A stretch of DNA of 64,000 nucleotides from Durusdinium trenchii (lineage: Eukaryota > Sar > Dinophyceae > Suessiales > Symbiodiniaceae). The notes beneath the pieces were generated by a model that was not told the origin of the DNA, searched no databases, and saw only the letters and a program-made list of their open reading frames with translations. Position numbers and translations under genes: made by a program. Location of the stretch: the NCBI GenBank assembly GCA_963970005.1, contig CAXAMN010008402.1, positions 125,689 to 189,688 on the forward strand, in the 5' to 3' direction. Shown in pieces: positions 1 to 9,782 of the stretch. The stretch's first letter is position 1. Every line of letters begins with the position of its first letter.

Positions 1-114
1 ACCTACTTCATGCAGGTCAAAAAGAAAGCTGTACCGAGTTACCGCTTTTGCTTGACAATTTCTGAGAGATTCTCATTTCGTAACGCTAAAGTGCAAGTGA
101 AGATTCTGGCCCAC

Positions 115-666
115 TTGCAACTTGCTTGAGACACCCTTTTCCAAGGCCTGGCACGCTGCTGGAGTTTGGCATCGCAGCACTGCAAGATCGTGGTCTGGCT
201 CAGTCACAACCAGAGTGGCTTCAAAGGAGGAGTGATCTGCAAAAACGATCGTGGCCTTGTCAGCATCCTGCCATAGAGCAGCCAAGTCACCCCCAAAGGA
301 CCAGATTGTCTAGACTAGAATGACTAGAACATGTTCATGAGCCCCAACGCACAAACGGCTCCAACCAACACGCATCTTCGTGATGTCAAACATACAGGCG
401 GTACTCGACTGTACGGAGCACCACCTGGTGGGGCATCCAAGGGCGCACGCAGGGCACCGCAAATGTGCCACAAATGGATTTAGAGGGTTGTTTTAGCACA
501 ATTCTTTACTTGAGGGAACTGTATCTTCCCCTCACAGTCATCTTTCCATTGTCTGAAACATGCATCCTTGATGACATGATAATTGGTCACAATGTGCTCA
601 GCATCCCAAAGAAAGCCACTGCCAGTCCCTTGCTTGATATCTTGGAGAGATCCAAAGAATCCATAC
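115..666 (-). CDS. HtrA/Deg-type serine protease, two internal exons (partial)
   Basis: Two exons of a trypsin-like HtrA/DegP/Deg protease, an ATP-independent quality-control protease of the plastid, mitochondrion or periplasm in other organisms. Exon A (666-567) encodes the N-terminal barrel block with GTGSGFLWD followed by IVTNYHVIK, where the His is the catalytic histidine. Exon B (267 to about 115) encodes the next strands (ATIVFADHSSFEATLV) and PDHDLAVLR, whose second Asp (DLAVL) matches the catalytic aspartate, and ends near the VGQ motif. The splice AAG|GATGCA to CAG|GATGCT (intron 268-566, 299 bp) restores an uninterrupted family-like reading. The intron starts with GA and repeats GATGC at both junctions. 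The serine exon would lie left of the window and the N-terminus is not identified. The family call is firm; the outer exon ends are uncertain. Confidence 0.82.
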
Positions 667-1016
667 CTGCAGTCGCAGAAGGTCTTGTTCTGAGGAACTT
701 GCCAAACGAAGCTTAGAATCAGCATGTACAGTATATTCAATATTCTGTTACGAAATCACTGGGAAGTCAGTCTCACCCCCTCCCAAAACGAAAAACAAAA
801 CAAAATGTGTGACTCAACCAAGTAAGCGAGCGACGGGGAGGTCTCTTTCCTCACAAATGTATTGATATGTACCACAGAGTTGCTGCATTTTTGGAAGAGC
901 GCCACTGTCCTCTGTTCGTCTCCAGAAAGCTCGTGACTACGATCATCTGCCGCAAGACTTTTGCCTCGGCGTCTCTTTCCCTTCTATTTCACAGGCATCT
1001 AATTTGACATACACCG

Positions 1017-1120
1017 GGCATCGCTACTAGGGGCTCCTGGCATCGCTACTAGGAGCAATGCTCGCTACTATATAGGGGCTCCTGGCCTTACTACTAGGAA
1101 CAATATTTGCTATTAGAAAC
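1017..1120. repeat. CTACTAGG minisatellite, short array
   Basis: Tandem variants of units such as CATCGCTACTAGGAGCAA and GGGGCTCCTGGCCTTACTA. The same units occur at 2878-3001, 39351-39394, 39639-39671, 48226-48594 and 60354-60487, in both orientations. Confidence 0.85.
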
Positions 1121-2877
1121 AAGAAGCTATCTTGAGACCTAGAAGTCCAACACATCAACATCACCCTTTCCCTTACAGGCAGAATCCGTGTTGTTAATGT
1201 CAGAAAAGGATGCAGAAAATGCTTGGTTGGATCAGCCAGCCAAGCAAGCTGTCTTATGCGGTGCTACAGCTACGTATGAAACCAGGACCAGAAATAAAGC
1301 ACTTTGATTCTGGCTATTTAGCAATTAGCATATATTAGCATATTGATTGACACTTCCGACTTCCAATCACCTCCTGATAGATGTGATACAAAAAAACATA
1401 TGATATAATATGGGAGAACCACAGAAACAGGACAACCATCACAGTCACTCTGTGTCTGTCATCTTTGCAAATTTAGCTGCATGGCTTTGCAATGAGCGTT
1501 GCTGCTGCTGCGGGTCGCATGGCAAACCACCAACGGCGCATGGGAAGTTTGCAGACGTTGGGTGCACCAGGTCTTTCGTTCAACTGCTGTTTGACATGTC
1601 CTGATATTAGAGCCCGTCGTTGTGCGAACCACAACACAAGCCGGGAGGAACTTGGCACTGACAGAAAAAGTGGTTGCATGTATTAGTGCGTATCACGTCT
1701 GGTGCCGCAGTGGCCCCTTGTGCGGGCTAGATAGCTGCAGTACATAAGCAAGAGAGGTCCCAGTGATGAAGCTGACTGCGCACAGGATGCATTGCGTCTT
1801 GCCGAAATGCTGCAGGGGCTTCGAGAGTCACATTTAAAGCTTGCGTCGGTATTCGCAAAACGTTGACTGCGAAAGGGTTAGATTCAGCAAGCCAAGACTC
1901 CCGCCTGGCATTTGCATGCACGAAGAAGTAGCCAGAATATCCAGCTGAGATACTTCTGAGCACATCAGAGGGGCACTGGCGGCGAGATCGCTGATGGACT
2001 GGAATGTTTGCTGATCGGATGGTAGGGTTATTGTTCACAATGGCACAACAACGACACCCAGCGTTTTGTATGCACAAAATAGAGATACATAATTTACATA
2101 ATAGAACCCCTTGGGATCTGTGTCCTGTCCTTCTGCAAGTGGCTAACTTCCAGTGTCCTAGGAGCAGCTCTGCATGCAGCATCCAACTAGCAAGCTAAAT
2201 CTCATTAAGCCGGATCATCTATCCATACAGAACACGTGTGCCCATTGCGGTCTAGACAAAGGAAACAGTTGAAATAGTCAAGACATCTCAGGACCGGTGC
2301 CACGACCACACCTCATTCACACCAAAATCCAGTCGCCACACCTGACAATGCCGGGCGGATGGAGTGAATCATCGAGCCATGAACAAGCCACACCAGCCAT
2401 AGAACCCCCCGAAAGTCACAGGTGTTCTGATGCACTGGCTTGGTCATCCACCTCCAATAAGTCAAACATCTAAAGATCCATTTGCTCACAAATGTTGGTC
2501 GTTAGGACAGATTCCTAGGTGAGTCCATGTGAGTCCATATGGTGCACAACAACTTCAGTCATGCTAGTTCTAATAAACACCTTGCTTGCCGCATGAAATG
2601 ATATCAGGCGCGCCTTGAAACAAAACCAGTCTTTTCACTTGGAGAAGAATAACTGCTTCCACACTTTTCAGCCAGACGCGCCATAGCCACATAGCCAATG
2701 GGAAAAATATGGAACAATCATTTCGAGTTCTCCAGGTTTTGTTCTGTCACTGTTCTGGACTCTATGTGAGCAACCGCCAAAAAGTGCGATGACCAGTTTA
2801 GTAAAGGGCAGTCGTGAATTTAGCAATCTAATACTGTATATATACTGTATATATATATACCGTACCTGTTAAGGCGA

Positions 2878-3001
2878 TAGGCCTTACTACTAGGAACAAG
2901 GACGCTACTAGGAGCAAAGGGCATCGCTACTAGTAGCATGCTATTAGGGGCTCGTGGCCTTACTACTAGGAACAAGGACGCTACTAACGCTACTAGGAGC
3001 T
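2878..3001. repeat. CTACTAGG minisatellite
   Basis: Same family as at 1017-1120. Units GGCCTTACTACTAGGAACAA, GGACGCTACTAGGAGCAA and GGGCATCGCTACTAG are concatenated. It is followed by a short tract that repeats the neighbouring ggcgatagg sequence. Confidence 0.85.
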
Positions 3002-5130
3002 TTTTCGATAACCTTATAAAGGTATATTACATTATATTACTGTATATATACCTGTTGAAGGCGATAGGCCCCCCTCAAAAGCGATAACCTTGTTGAATCA
3101 TGTCCTCTCTGTTACATGTGTTGAGCCTGTGTCCTCTGCATCTAAGCCCCAGGCAGTGATATTCCATGTGGCAAGCATGGGCCTCCAGAGAAGGACTTTT
3201 TGCACTCGTGCTTCTCTCAATAGACACTCCATCCATGCAACTTGGAACCAGCGAATTCCCGACTGAACTCATTTACCAACGTTTATGCCGCTGAAGATTC
3301 TTTAGAAACCGATGGTGTATCTGATTGTATCTCGCTCGGCACCACACGCTAGAATGTCCAACTGCAAGGTCCGCATCTGATGATCTCTTCTCCATTCATC
3401 GTAGCCCTGGCCAAGCCAAGGGATATTGAGTCGGCAAGAAGATCGTTTGACTAATCAGATCCACCTCGATGAGAGCTTCAAAGGGGCTCTCCTGTCGAGC
3501 AAGCTCGCCGCACAGCACGTTAGCTTACCAATTCAGTGGCTGAGAATAGGATGCTATATACCGGGTTGGAATGAGTCTTTAGCTGCTTGATACAATCGTC
3601 AACCAAAGACAAGCAAGTTCCTAAAGTAGCTATTCCAGAAGGCACTCCCAAGCAAAGCAAGACAGCTCACATCTGGCGGTGGTAAACCTGGCTGCTACCT
3701 TCTGCTGAATGTAGTACGGAAGCTTCATGCATCATACTTTGACTGGAAAGCTGTGTCGAATCTCCTCCACCACTTGCCGACACTGACGTCCAACAAGCCT
3801 TGGCTTGCAACCTCTTACTGTAATATGAGTCTCACAGCAGCTGTGGCTGCGACACAACACCAAAGCAACCCGAGCTTTGACACCCAAATCATCGGTATCA
3901 TGCAGCACACAGCGACGTTGACCTTTGAGCATACACCTCATTACCTTTATGCTCATCAATGCCTCCTTGCGCCAAACGAAGATTAGTTACTGTCCCAGGT
4001 CTATATTGTAGATCTTGTAGGGGCTGTCAATCTATGTCAATCTCATTCAAACCCGACACCATCGCTCCCTAGATCCTGTCGAAATTGAGAGGACAAAGAG
4101 CCAAATGTAAGGAGTCACTATGTCGTCATGTTTTGCAAAGCGTTCAATAATCTTTGGACTTGAAGGCCATCAATGGCCCGGCTGCCAAACTGAGGCTGCG
4201 ATTGGACCCTCGCTTCTTCTCCAAGGCTGAGACTTACGAACTGATCCAGTTGTCTCCTAGGATGCAGAGCACCAAGTTTTGCGGATCGTGTGAAACAAGC
4301 AGTGCTTCGTAAAAACATCATAAATGAGGAAACATGACTTGGTCGCTGGATGAACCAGCAAGCGGATGTGGCATACACAACATCTAGCATCTCACCATCA
4401 ATGAATTTTCCAAATATATCCAAATATGAAGTTCAACATAATTGACTAAAAGGTTATGCGGTTTGCTTAAATCTCTGGGATTGCTAAGCACCCCTAGCCT
4501 GACGGTCTTCATCAGGAAGTTCGCTCATCCAGGACCTCACTTCGTTGCTTCTGATCCAAAAGCAACGCCCAATCACTTGGACTCTCCAAACAGTTCGAGG
4601 CACAACTTGATTTATTCTGTCAAAACAAAATAATTCTTGCACCGTTGGAGTTCTGGCACGGTCCAAACCTTTGGTAACCTTTAGTCATGGGTCCTCGCAT
4701 GGTGACACTTGGACCAACTTGGGTTTGTCCCGAGATGCACGGGCACAAATGCCCCAAACTAATGGGTTTCACCTGTGCCCCATCTGCTCAGAGTTTTTGC
4801 ATTGGTTTCCCTCTTTCTGGGCCATGCCCACTCTCTTGCCACTCAACACTCTGCAAAGCTCTGAGTCGCAGAACGGCTCCAGCCTTCCGGCCAGGAATGC
4901 CTGCGCATACACCGAGTATTACCGGAAAATTAGCGCTTGAACATATCGAACTTGCAGGAAACTATCCATACAATAGCCTGAAGCTTGGGCAAGTCGGGCA
5001 AGTGTCCCACGATGCAGAACTGCAATTGCAGTACAACTCAACTATTTTGAGCATCCTGGGACACGTTGCACTTTGTGAACGGCAAAGTGGCTGTTCACAA
5101 AGAGTTTTGCGTGTGCGTGTGTGTGTGTTG

Positions 5131-5493
5131 TGTGTGTCACACCCTGGTTCTAAGGGTTTTCCACGTTGTCACCTTTCCACTGTAACAAAGGCAGGGGGGC
5201 GTAGCGTGTTCAGATGACTACGCCCAACGCTAGTCTGAACACGGGATACCAGGATTGGCCATCCTGGCGTACCTGCGCTGACGGAACGTTTGATTAAGCT
5301 GTGACTCCACTCTTCCACGTTTTGTTTCCATGGTCCTTGCATGATAGACCCCCAAACCTTTTTCCACCGCAGGCTGGCAGCCGACTTGCAATCACACTGA
5401 CTGTCAGAGTGAAAACATTGTTCAACAATACTGTTTTGCTGACTCCTGCACCTTTCCGTTCCATCGCCATCCTTCCCATCGTGGCAATTGAGT
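5131..5493 (+). repeat. Left terminal repeat of the RT element
   Basis: Aligns with 11182-11564. Shared blocks in order: a TG-repeat leading into CCCTGG, a GGCAGGGGG block, a pseudoknot/hairpin region, GTACCTGC, TAAGCTGTGAC, CTTCCATGGT and a highly conserved block around AACAATACTGTTTTGCTGAC and CCTTTCCGTTCCATCGCC. Similarity stops after GAGT. Confidence 0.75.
5191..5276 (+). ncRNA. Conserved RNA fold, copy A: pseudoknot plus hairpin in the left repeat
   Basis: Closing stem GCAGG (5191-5195) with CCTGC (5272-5276). Stem 1 is GGGCGTAG (5197-5204) with CTACGCCC (5218-5225). Stem 2 is CGTGTTCAG (5205-5213) with CTGAACACG (5235-5243). The strand order 1-2-1'-2' makes an H-type pseudoknot. It is followed by the hairpin CCAGGAT (5249-5255), loop TGGCC, ATCCTGG (5261-5267). 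All stems are perfect. The right-hand repeat keeps the same architecture with different stem sequences, so selection on RNA structure is likely. The function is unknown; a protein-binding signal like the R2 5' pseudoknot or a ribozyme are possibilities. It does not fit the strand order of HDV-like ribozymes and lacks a hammerhead core. Confidence 0.72.
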
Positions 5494-5972
5494 CTAACTG
5501 AAAACCAAGTTCGAAGTGTGGACCGCTCAGTCTTCCCACTTGGGTACTGGGTGTGACCCTCCGAAAGGAGGCGCCGAAATCATACTGGAAATCACCGACC
5601 TTCATTTTTATAACTGCCTTTCCGTTTCTTCAACTTTATCCCTGAATTAACTGATTTTTCGAGCCGCCGGGCTATAAGCGACGGAATGTCTACCCAAAGT
5701 TCTGAAATCCATTCGTGTTGTGCATTGCTGCATTCCTCAATTTTTAATTTTTTCCAACCGTAGCCGTTTAGCCAACGATCAACTTACGCGTGCTCAGCAC
5801 TGCAGATCCCAGAGATTGCATTGCATGCCGAGATTTCACCTTACTCAACTTCCCTACACATGCACTCAGGCTCCAGATCTCACTAGGATTTCCAACCTCT
5901 CACTTCCGCTGCCGTGCCGCGCCGGCGCCATTTTCTGCAGCCTTTCGGTTTGGCCTCTCCATTGTTCTCCAC

Positions 5973-6452
5973 ATGCAGTATCCCTGGCCGTATCCACAAT
6001 GGCCATCACCAAGTACCGCACCCACCATACCTACTGTCAGCACTCAGCCATCACCATGGCACCATCCTCCACCAACGGCACCTCTCCCTACCGTCCTGTC
6101 CCATCAGCAACCACAACCGATCCTGTCTCACTTTCAGGCCACTTCACAGCAACCGCCAGCTCTTACCTGGCCACATCACTTGCCAACCCATCCTCCACCG
6201 GCACCGACCTTCGTGGCTCACACACACGCCTACCCACCACCACCTCAGATGCAGGCACTTGAGCCCATGCCAGCACCACCTCTACACCACCCACCTCCTG
6301 TGCAGCCCACATCACAGCACCACCCGCTCCACACGCTCCGCAGGCACCACAACCACTGGCACAGCCGACTCCCATTCACTGGGACCAATCTCAAGGCGTT
6401 TGGCAACCTTACTTTTCCCACCAGTGGTTCACACTTCACCACCCTCACATAG
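5973..6452 (+). CDS. Proline/histidine-rich N-terminal ORF segment of the RT element
   Basis: Begins at an ATG at 5973 with a low-complexity Pro/His/Gln/Ser/Thr-rich reading (PYPQWPSPS, HHPPPTAPLP, AYPPPPQMQ). No domain is recognised. The low-complexity reading appears to continue in another frame after about 6340 and then in the 6494-6844 region, which suggests frameshifts. It is probably the disordered start of a Gag-like ORF1. Its coding status rests on composition and context only. Confidence 0.35.
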   Translation: MQYPWPYPQWPSPSTAPTIPTVSTQPSPWHHPPPTAPLPTVLSHQQPQPILSHFQATSQQPPALTWPHHLPTHPPPAPTFVAHTHAYPPPPQMQALEPMPAPPLHHPPPVQPTSQHHPLHTLRRHHNHWHSRLPFTGTNLKAFGNLTFPTSGSHFTTLT

Positions 6453-6545
6453 CCTCAACCACCACTGCGCTTTCTGACCCAACGCCTTCCACGGTGGCAC
6501 CTGCGCCACCAGTTCCTGGCGATCTGAGCATCCCATCCTCCGCCA

Positions 6546-7415
6546 GTGCCCATCCGGGCACCTCCCAACTGGCCACCAATACTACAGCCTCTACACCACC
6601 CTCCACATCACCAACCGCCCACCTTGCTCGCAACAGCTCCACCACTACTACCACCACCACCACCACCCCCACTGCAGGCACCTTCAGCACCAACTACGGA
6701 GTCCCACAAGCGCTCCCACACACAACCTCCAGCAGCTACACCGACCCACTCGGGCACTGCCCATTCACCACCGGCCTCTCTTGCAACCGCCGGCCGTACC
6801 CACCGCAGCAGAGAACGCAGCCGACGTCGCCGCCGCCACCGTAGTCGCCGTACACGCGACCGGCGCACCAGACATCACCACTCCCCTGCCGCTTCTACCG
6901 CCAAAGCTTCGTCGGCACGCCGTCGGCGTCGCCGTTCCCCTTCAACCTCATATCTCACAACATCAGACAGCCGCTCCCGCAGCCGCTCCCACGCACCCAT
7001 CACTCTCCGGCCCAATCAACAGTCCACAACTCACCACCAGATCACAAACATGTCCCAGGCGGAATTTCCCAACATTCCAGCCATGCGACGCCCCCACCCG
7101 CCTTGGAAAGCACCACCACATTTCCACCAGCTTTCCCGCCAAGAACAAATCGAATGGTGGCTCAACTTTCATGCGGCGCAGTTGGCAGCTGAAAACAAAC
7201 CACAACATGCGTACGTCGCCAAACTTCTCGCTGACAGCGGCTACACCCACGACGACTTAGCAGATTTCCGGCAACTCACCCATGTGAAGTGGAATGACGC
7301 TACCAATACCTATGACACAACATTCCCAGTCTGGTCGACAAGGCCACTTACCACCGCCTGCCACCCGCGCCACCTCTACTACCCCAGAAACAGTGCACAT
7401 CAACGCCGGTCATAG
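6546..7415 (+). CDS. SR-rich Gag-like ORF segment
   Basis: 289 codons. Residues 1-80 are Pro/His/Thr-rich. Residues 84-150 form an Arg/Ser-rich domain with RSRERSRRRRR, a second ARRRRRR block and SRSRSRS, a strongly basic RNA-binding-type tail like that of SR proteins and viral nucleocapsids. Residues 168-265 look like a folded domain (PPWKAPPHFH, QEQIEWWLNFHA, VAKLLADSGYTHDDL). Nothing outside the element is recognised. The open frame runs on into low-complexity sequence; the true continuation seems to be the frame starting at 7294, so a frameshift near 7320-7390 is likely. A role in packaging element RNA is inferred. Confidence 0.45.
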   Translation: MPIRAPPNWPPILQPLHHPPHHQPPTLLATAPPLLPPPPPPPLQAPSAPTTESHKRSHTQPPAATPTHSGTAHSPPASLATAGRTHRSRERSRRRRRHRSRRTRDRRTRHHHSPAASTAKASSARRRRRRSPSTSYLTTSDSRSRSRSHAPITLRPNQQSTTHHQITNMSQAEFPNIPAMRRPHPPWKAPPHFHQLSRQEQIEWWLNFHAAQLAAENKPQHAYVAKLLADSGYTHDDLADFRQLTHVKWNDATNTYDTTFPVWSTRPLTTACHPRHLYYPRNSAHQRRS

Positions 7416-7797
7416 AGGCCCCCATGGCAACATCACTGCCATCCTCCAACAGGGCCGTCTCCTGCCCAGCACCCTCCACTTTGAAGCCAACCCGGGCTTT
7501 TTCGCCCAAGCCACACGCATCACTCACCAGCAAACGCACGACAACTACGAACAAGCCCGCATACTCCACAACACATGGAAGCTGGCAAAAAACATCCATT
7601 CTATCATGATCCATCTCCTAGCCTGGGGCCGGGGGACTAAGTTCACCAGCGGCGGTGAAGCCCAAGCCATGCACCTTTTGCAACAAGACCATGGCGCTGT
7701 TTGCCACTCCAAAGCCCGCTGCTGGGTGATTCACCCCCATAACGCCATTGTCAAAGGACTGGCGTGGTCTATCAATGCAACACCACCCGACCTTTGA
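7294..7797 (+). CDS. Conserved-looking domain of the RT element (unknown function)
   Basis: From about residue 34 this frame has the composition of a folded protein: VHINAGHRGPHGNI, LLPSTLHFEANPGFFAQATR, ILHNTWKLAKN, LLAWGRGTKFTSGGEAQAM and CWVIHPHNAIVKGLAW, ending at a stop at 7795-7797. It probably continues the ORF ending at 7415 in another frame. No family is named with confidence. The pattern of His, Gly and Trp residues suggests an enzyme-like or nucleotide-binding domain carried by the element rather than a plain Gag. Confidence 0.4.
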   Translation: MTLPIPMTQHSQSGRQGHLPPPATRATSTTPETVHINAGHRGPHGNITAILQQGRLLPSTLHFEANPGFFAQATRITHQQTHDNYEQARILHNTWKLAKNIHSIMIHLLAWGRGTKFTSGGEAQAMHLLQQDHGAVCHSKARCWVIHPHNAIVKGLAWSINATPPDL

Positions 7798-7929
7798 GTC
7801 TTCACCGCATACCACCGACCAACTCACCTTCTTCAACACCAACGTCAACCCACCACACTTGAGAGAGGCTTCTCCACGCGTTTCACATTCCGCCACCAAC
7901 TTCGGCTTCGCAAAATCGGAGCTCCAGTC

Positions 7930-8259
7930 TTAGTCTTAGTGCCAGCGAGCTGCAATCACATGCCTTGGACTTCAATCTATTTATAACAAGTTGCTTTTCC
8001 TTTTTGAACCATTGCAACCACTATTCGTTTTGTGCTCAGTTTGACCCTTTGATCGCTGTTTCGTGGATGATCGCTTTGACCATCTTTTGGTTTTCTACGT
8101 TTGCTAGATTCTTTTGACCATGGTTTTCCTTACATGATCACCAGTTGCGGATCTCCTTCATGTCTTTTCAGGTTGTATTGATTCAGCCCCGCCTTACAAT
8201 GTGACTCTGTATGTACTGCAAAATTCATGCTCAATAATTCATTCCGGTAATTCAATTGC
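7930..8259 (+). other. T-rich spacer inside the RT element
   Basis: About 330 bp between coding modules, pyrimidine-rich with tracts such as TTGCTTTTCCTTTTTG and an intron-end-like CTTTTCAG near 8164-8171. A similar T-rich spacer lies at 9470-9780. They may be introns or regulatory spacers. No coding sequence seen. Confidence 0.4.
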
Positions 8260-9375
8260 ATGCCCCGCTCGTATTTACCGGCCGTTCATGCAGCGCTGAC
8301 ACTTGCGATGCGCCATCCGCCCGCTGATCCAGCTCGCCACTTCAGCTGCTTGCCCTCGACACTGCACTTCAAGATGCAGTCTCATGCCGATCAAGCCCGA
8401 CTCCTCCATCGAACTACGATTGCTCTTAGTCAGCTCCATCGCCTACTTCAACAAGCAACCGACGTCCTGGCCAACCTGCACAGCCTTTACCTTGTTCACA
8501 CACGCCAAGTCGACCCCCAACTCCACCGGCCTTTTCCCCCGTCACCATGGATGTCCGTGCTGGACAGCCCTTTTACAGCCCCACACTTCCATCAATCCCA
8601 ACAGACTACCCCACGACCGGCTATTCACCATCGCCACACACAAACAGACATCAATGGCATTGTCCACTTACCTGCATTTGCAGGCATCATGGCCACCCCA
8701 CCCCCGGAGCAATCAGCCTCTTCCAACACTACCGCCAACATTCCCAGCACCACCTCACCCAGCTTCACTGCCGCAGCAAACAAGCAACCTCACGAGCGCT
8801 GGCAGTACGTCAACCTTATCCCCACCCCTACTGTCACCACTCCGACACACCCTGAACTCACTCAGGACTTCCCTTCCCCTATTGGCGGCACCCCGCGCAA
8901 CAAGCGCTCCAAGACCCCACCACGTTCCACCACCCCTACCCGCACTCGACAACCAGATCCACGTTCTGGCTCCCCAGTTCCCACCCGCACAGCACCACGT
9001 CCAACACCACAACAATTCCTTCCCACCGTGCAACCTCTTCCAAAACATCCCCCGCCAACCCTGCTCCCCACCCACCAGGCTCCGGCCATCAACCAACCCC
9101 TGCCGTCCCTTCAGCCACAGGATGGCCCATCTTCCAGGGAGCGACAGCCCAACCAACACCGGCCTCAGCACCACCCCAGGCCTCGCCCCCGCCGGTACAC
9201 GCATGGCCATCCTACTATCCTGTACAACCATCACAGCCGCCGCCAGCTCCACTGGCTCCAGAATACACCACGCCACCTCCAACCACCACACCGACTGCCA
9301 CAGTCCTGCATCCCCTGCCACAAGGGTATTACGACACGCAGGGGCGCCCCTGCCACTCCACCTCCAAAACTATGA
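8260..9375 (+). CDS. Proline-rich ORF with N-terminal helical segment, RT element
   Basis: 371 codons. Residues 30-90 are free of Pro runs and helical-looking (QARLLHRTTIALSQLHRLLQQ, TDVLANLHSLY). The rest is Pro/Thr/Ser/Arg low complexity with RNKRSKTPPRSTTPTRTRQ, a basic SP/TP-rich segment. After about 9150 another frame gives the more coherent reading (PPVHAWPSYYPVQ, YTTPPPTTTPT), so a frameshift is likely. It may be a second Gag-like ORF or the N-terminal extension of the RT protein. Assignment is by position and composition only. Confidence 0.4.
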   Translation: MPRSYLPAVHAALTLAMRHPPADPARHFSCLPSTLHFKMQSHADQARLLHRTTIALSQLHRLLQQATDVLANLHSLYLVHTRQVDPQLHRPFPPSPWMSVLDSPFTAPHFHQSQQTTPRPAIHHRHTQTDINGIVHLPAFAGIMATPPPEQSASSNTTANIPSTTSPSFTAAANKQPHERWQYVNLIPTPTVTTPTHPELTQDFPSPIGGTPRNKRSKTPPRSTTPTRTRQPDPRSGSPVPTRTAPRPTPQQFLPTVQPLPKHPPPTLLPTHQAPAINQPLPSLQPQDGPSSRERQPNQHRPQHHPRPRPRRYTHGHPTILYNHHSRRQLHWLQNTPRHLQPPHRLPQSCIPCHKGITTRRGAPATPPPKL

Positions 9376-9782
9376 ACCGGAGCATGACCCCTGGCACGCC
9401 GACAACCACTGAACGCGCCGCAGCTTTAAGCCGGCCAAAAGAGCCTCCTGCTCCGAAGATGTATGTTTGATTTCAACCCACCACTCAACTTCCCAGAACC
9501 ACCTACACTGTGACACCAATCTTCGGACTGTAGCCATCCACATCGAGGCCTCCACCAGTTTCTCTACGCACCACGGAAAATGCAAGCTGTTTTCTCGCTG
9601 CCTCACTTTTTCTGTTTTCAGTTTCTGCTCTGATTTTGCGCTTGATTTACTGTGCAGTTCGGCGTTTCAACTTTTTCGGACAGTTCAGTTGACTACCATT
9701 TTCACCACTGTTCACTCTTAGGCTACATGGTTTTACCTCTCCTGTACATTCTTTTTCAGACTGCTCAAGCAACTACTCGCGA

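Larger units (their letters stand above)
667..5130. other. No recognisable gene
   Basis: About 4.4 kb without a convincing coding exon. It holds two short arrays of the CTACTAGG minisatellite (listed separately), (TA)n tracts near 2836-2860 and 3020-3050, and scattered open frames without family-like sequence. A 151-codon minus-strand frame at 1727-2182 has protein-like stretches but no recognisable domain. Upstream HtrA exons may be hidden here. Confidence 0.5.

Noticed and set aside
5191-5276. HDV-like or hammerhead ribozyme
   Set aside because: HDV-like folds need a hairpin between P2 and P1' and another before P2'; here the hairpin follows stem 2'. The CTGATGA...GAAA hammerhead core is absent.
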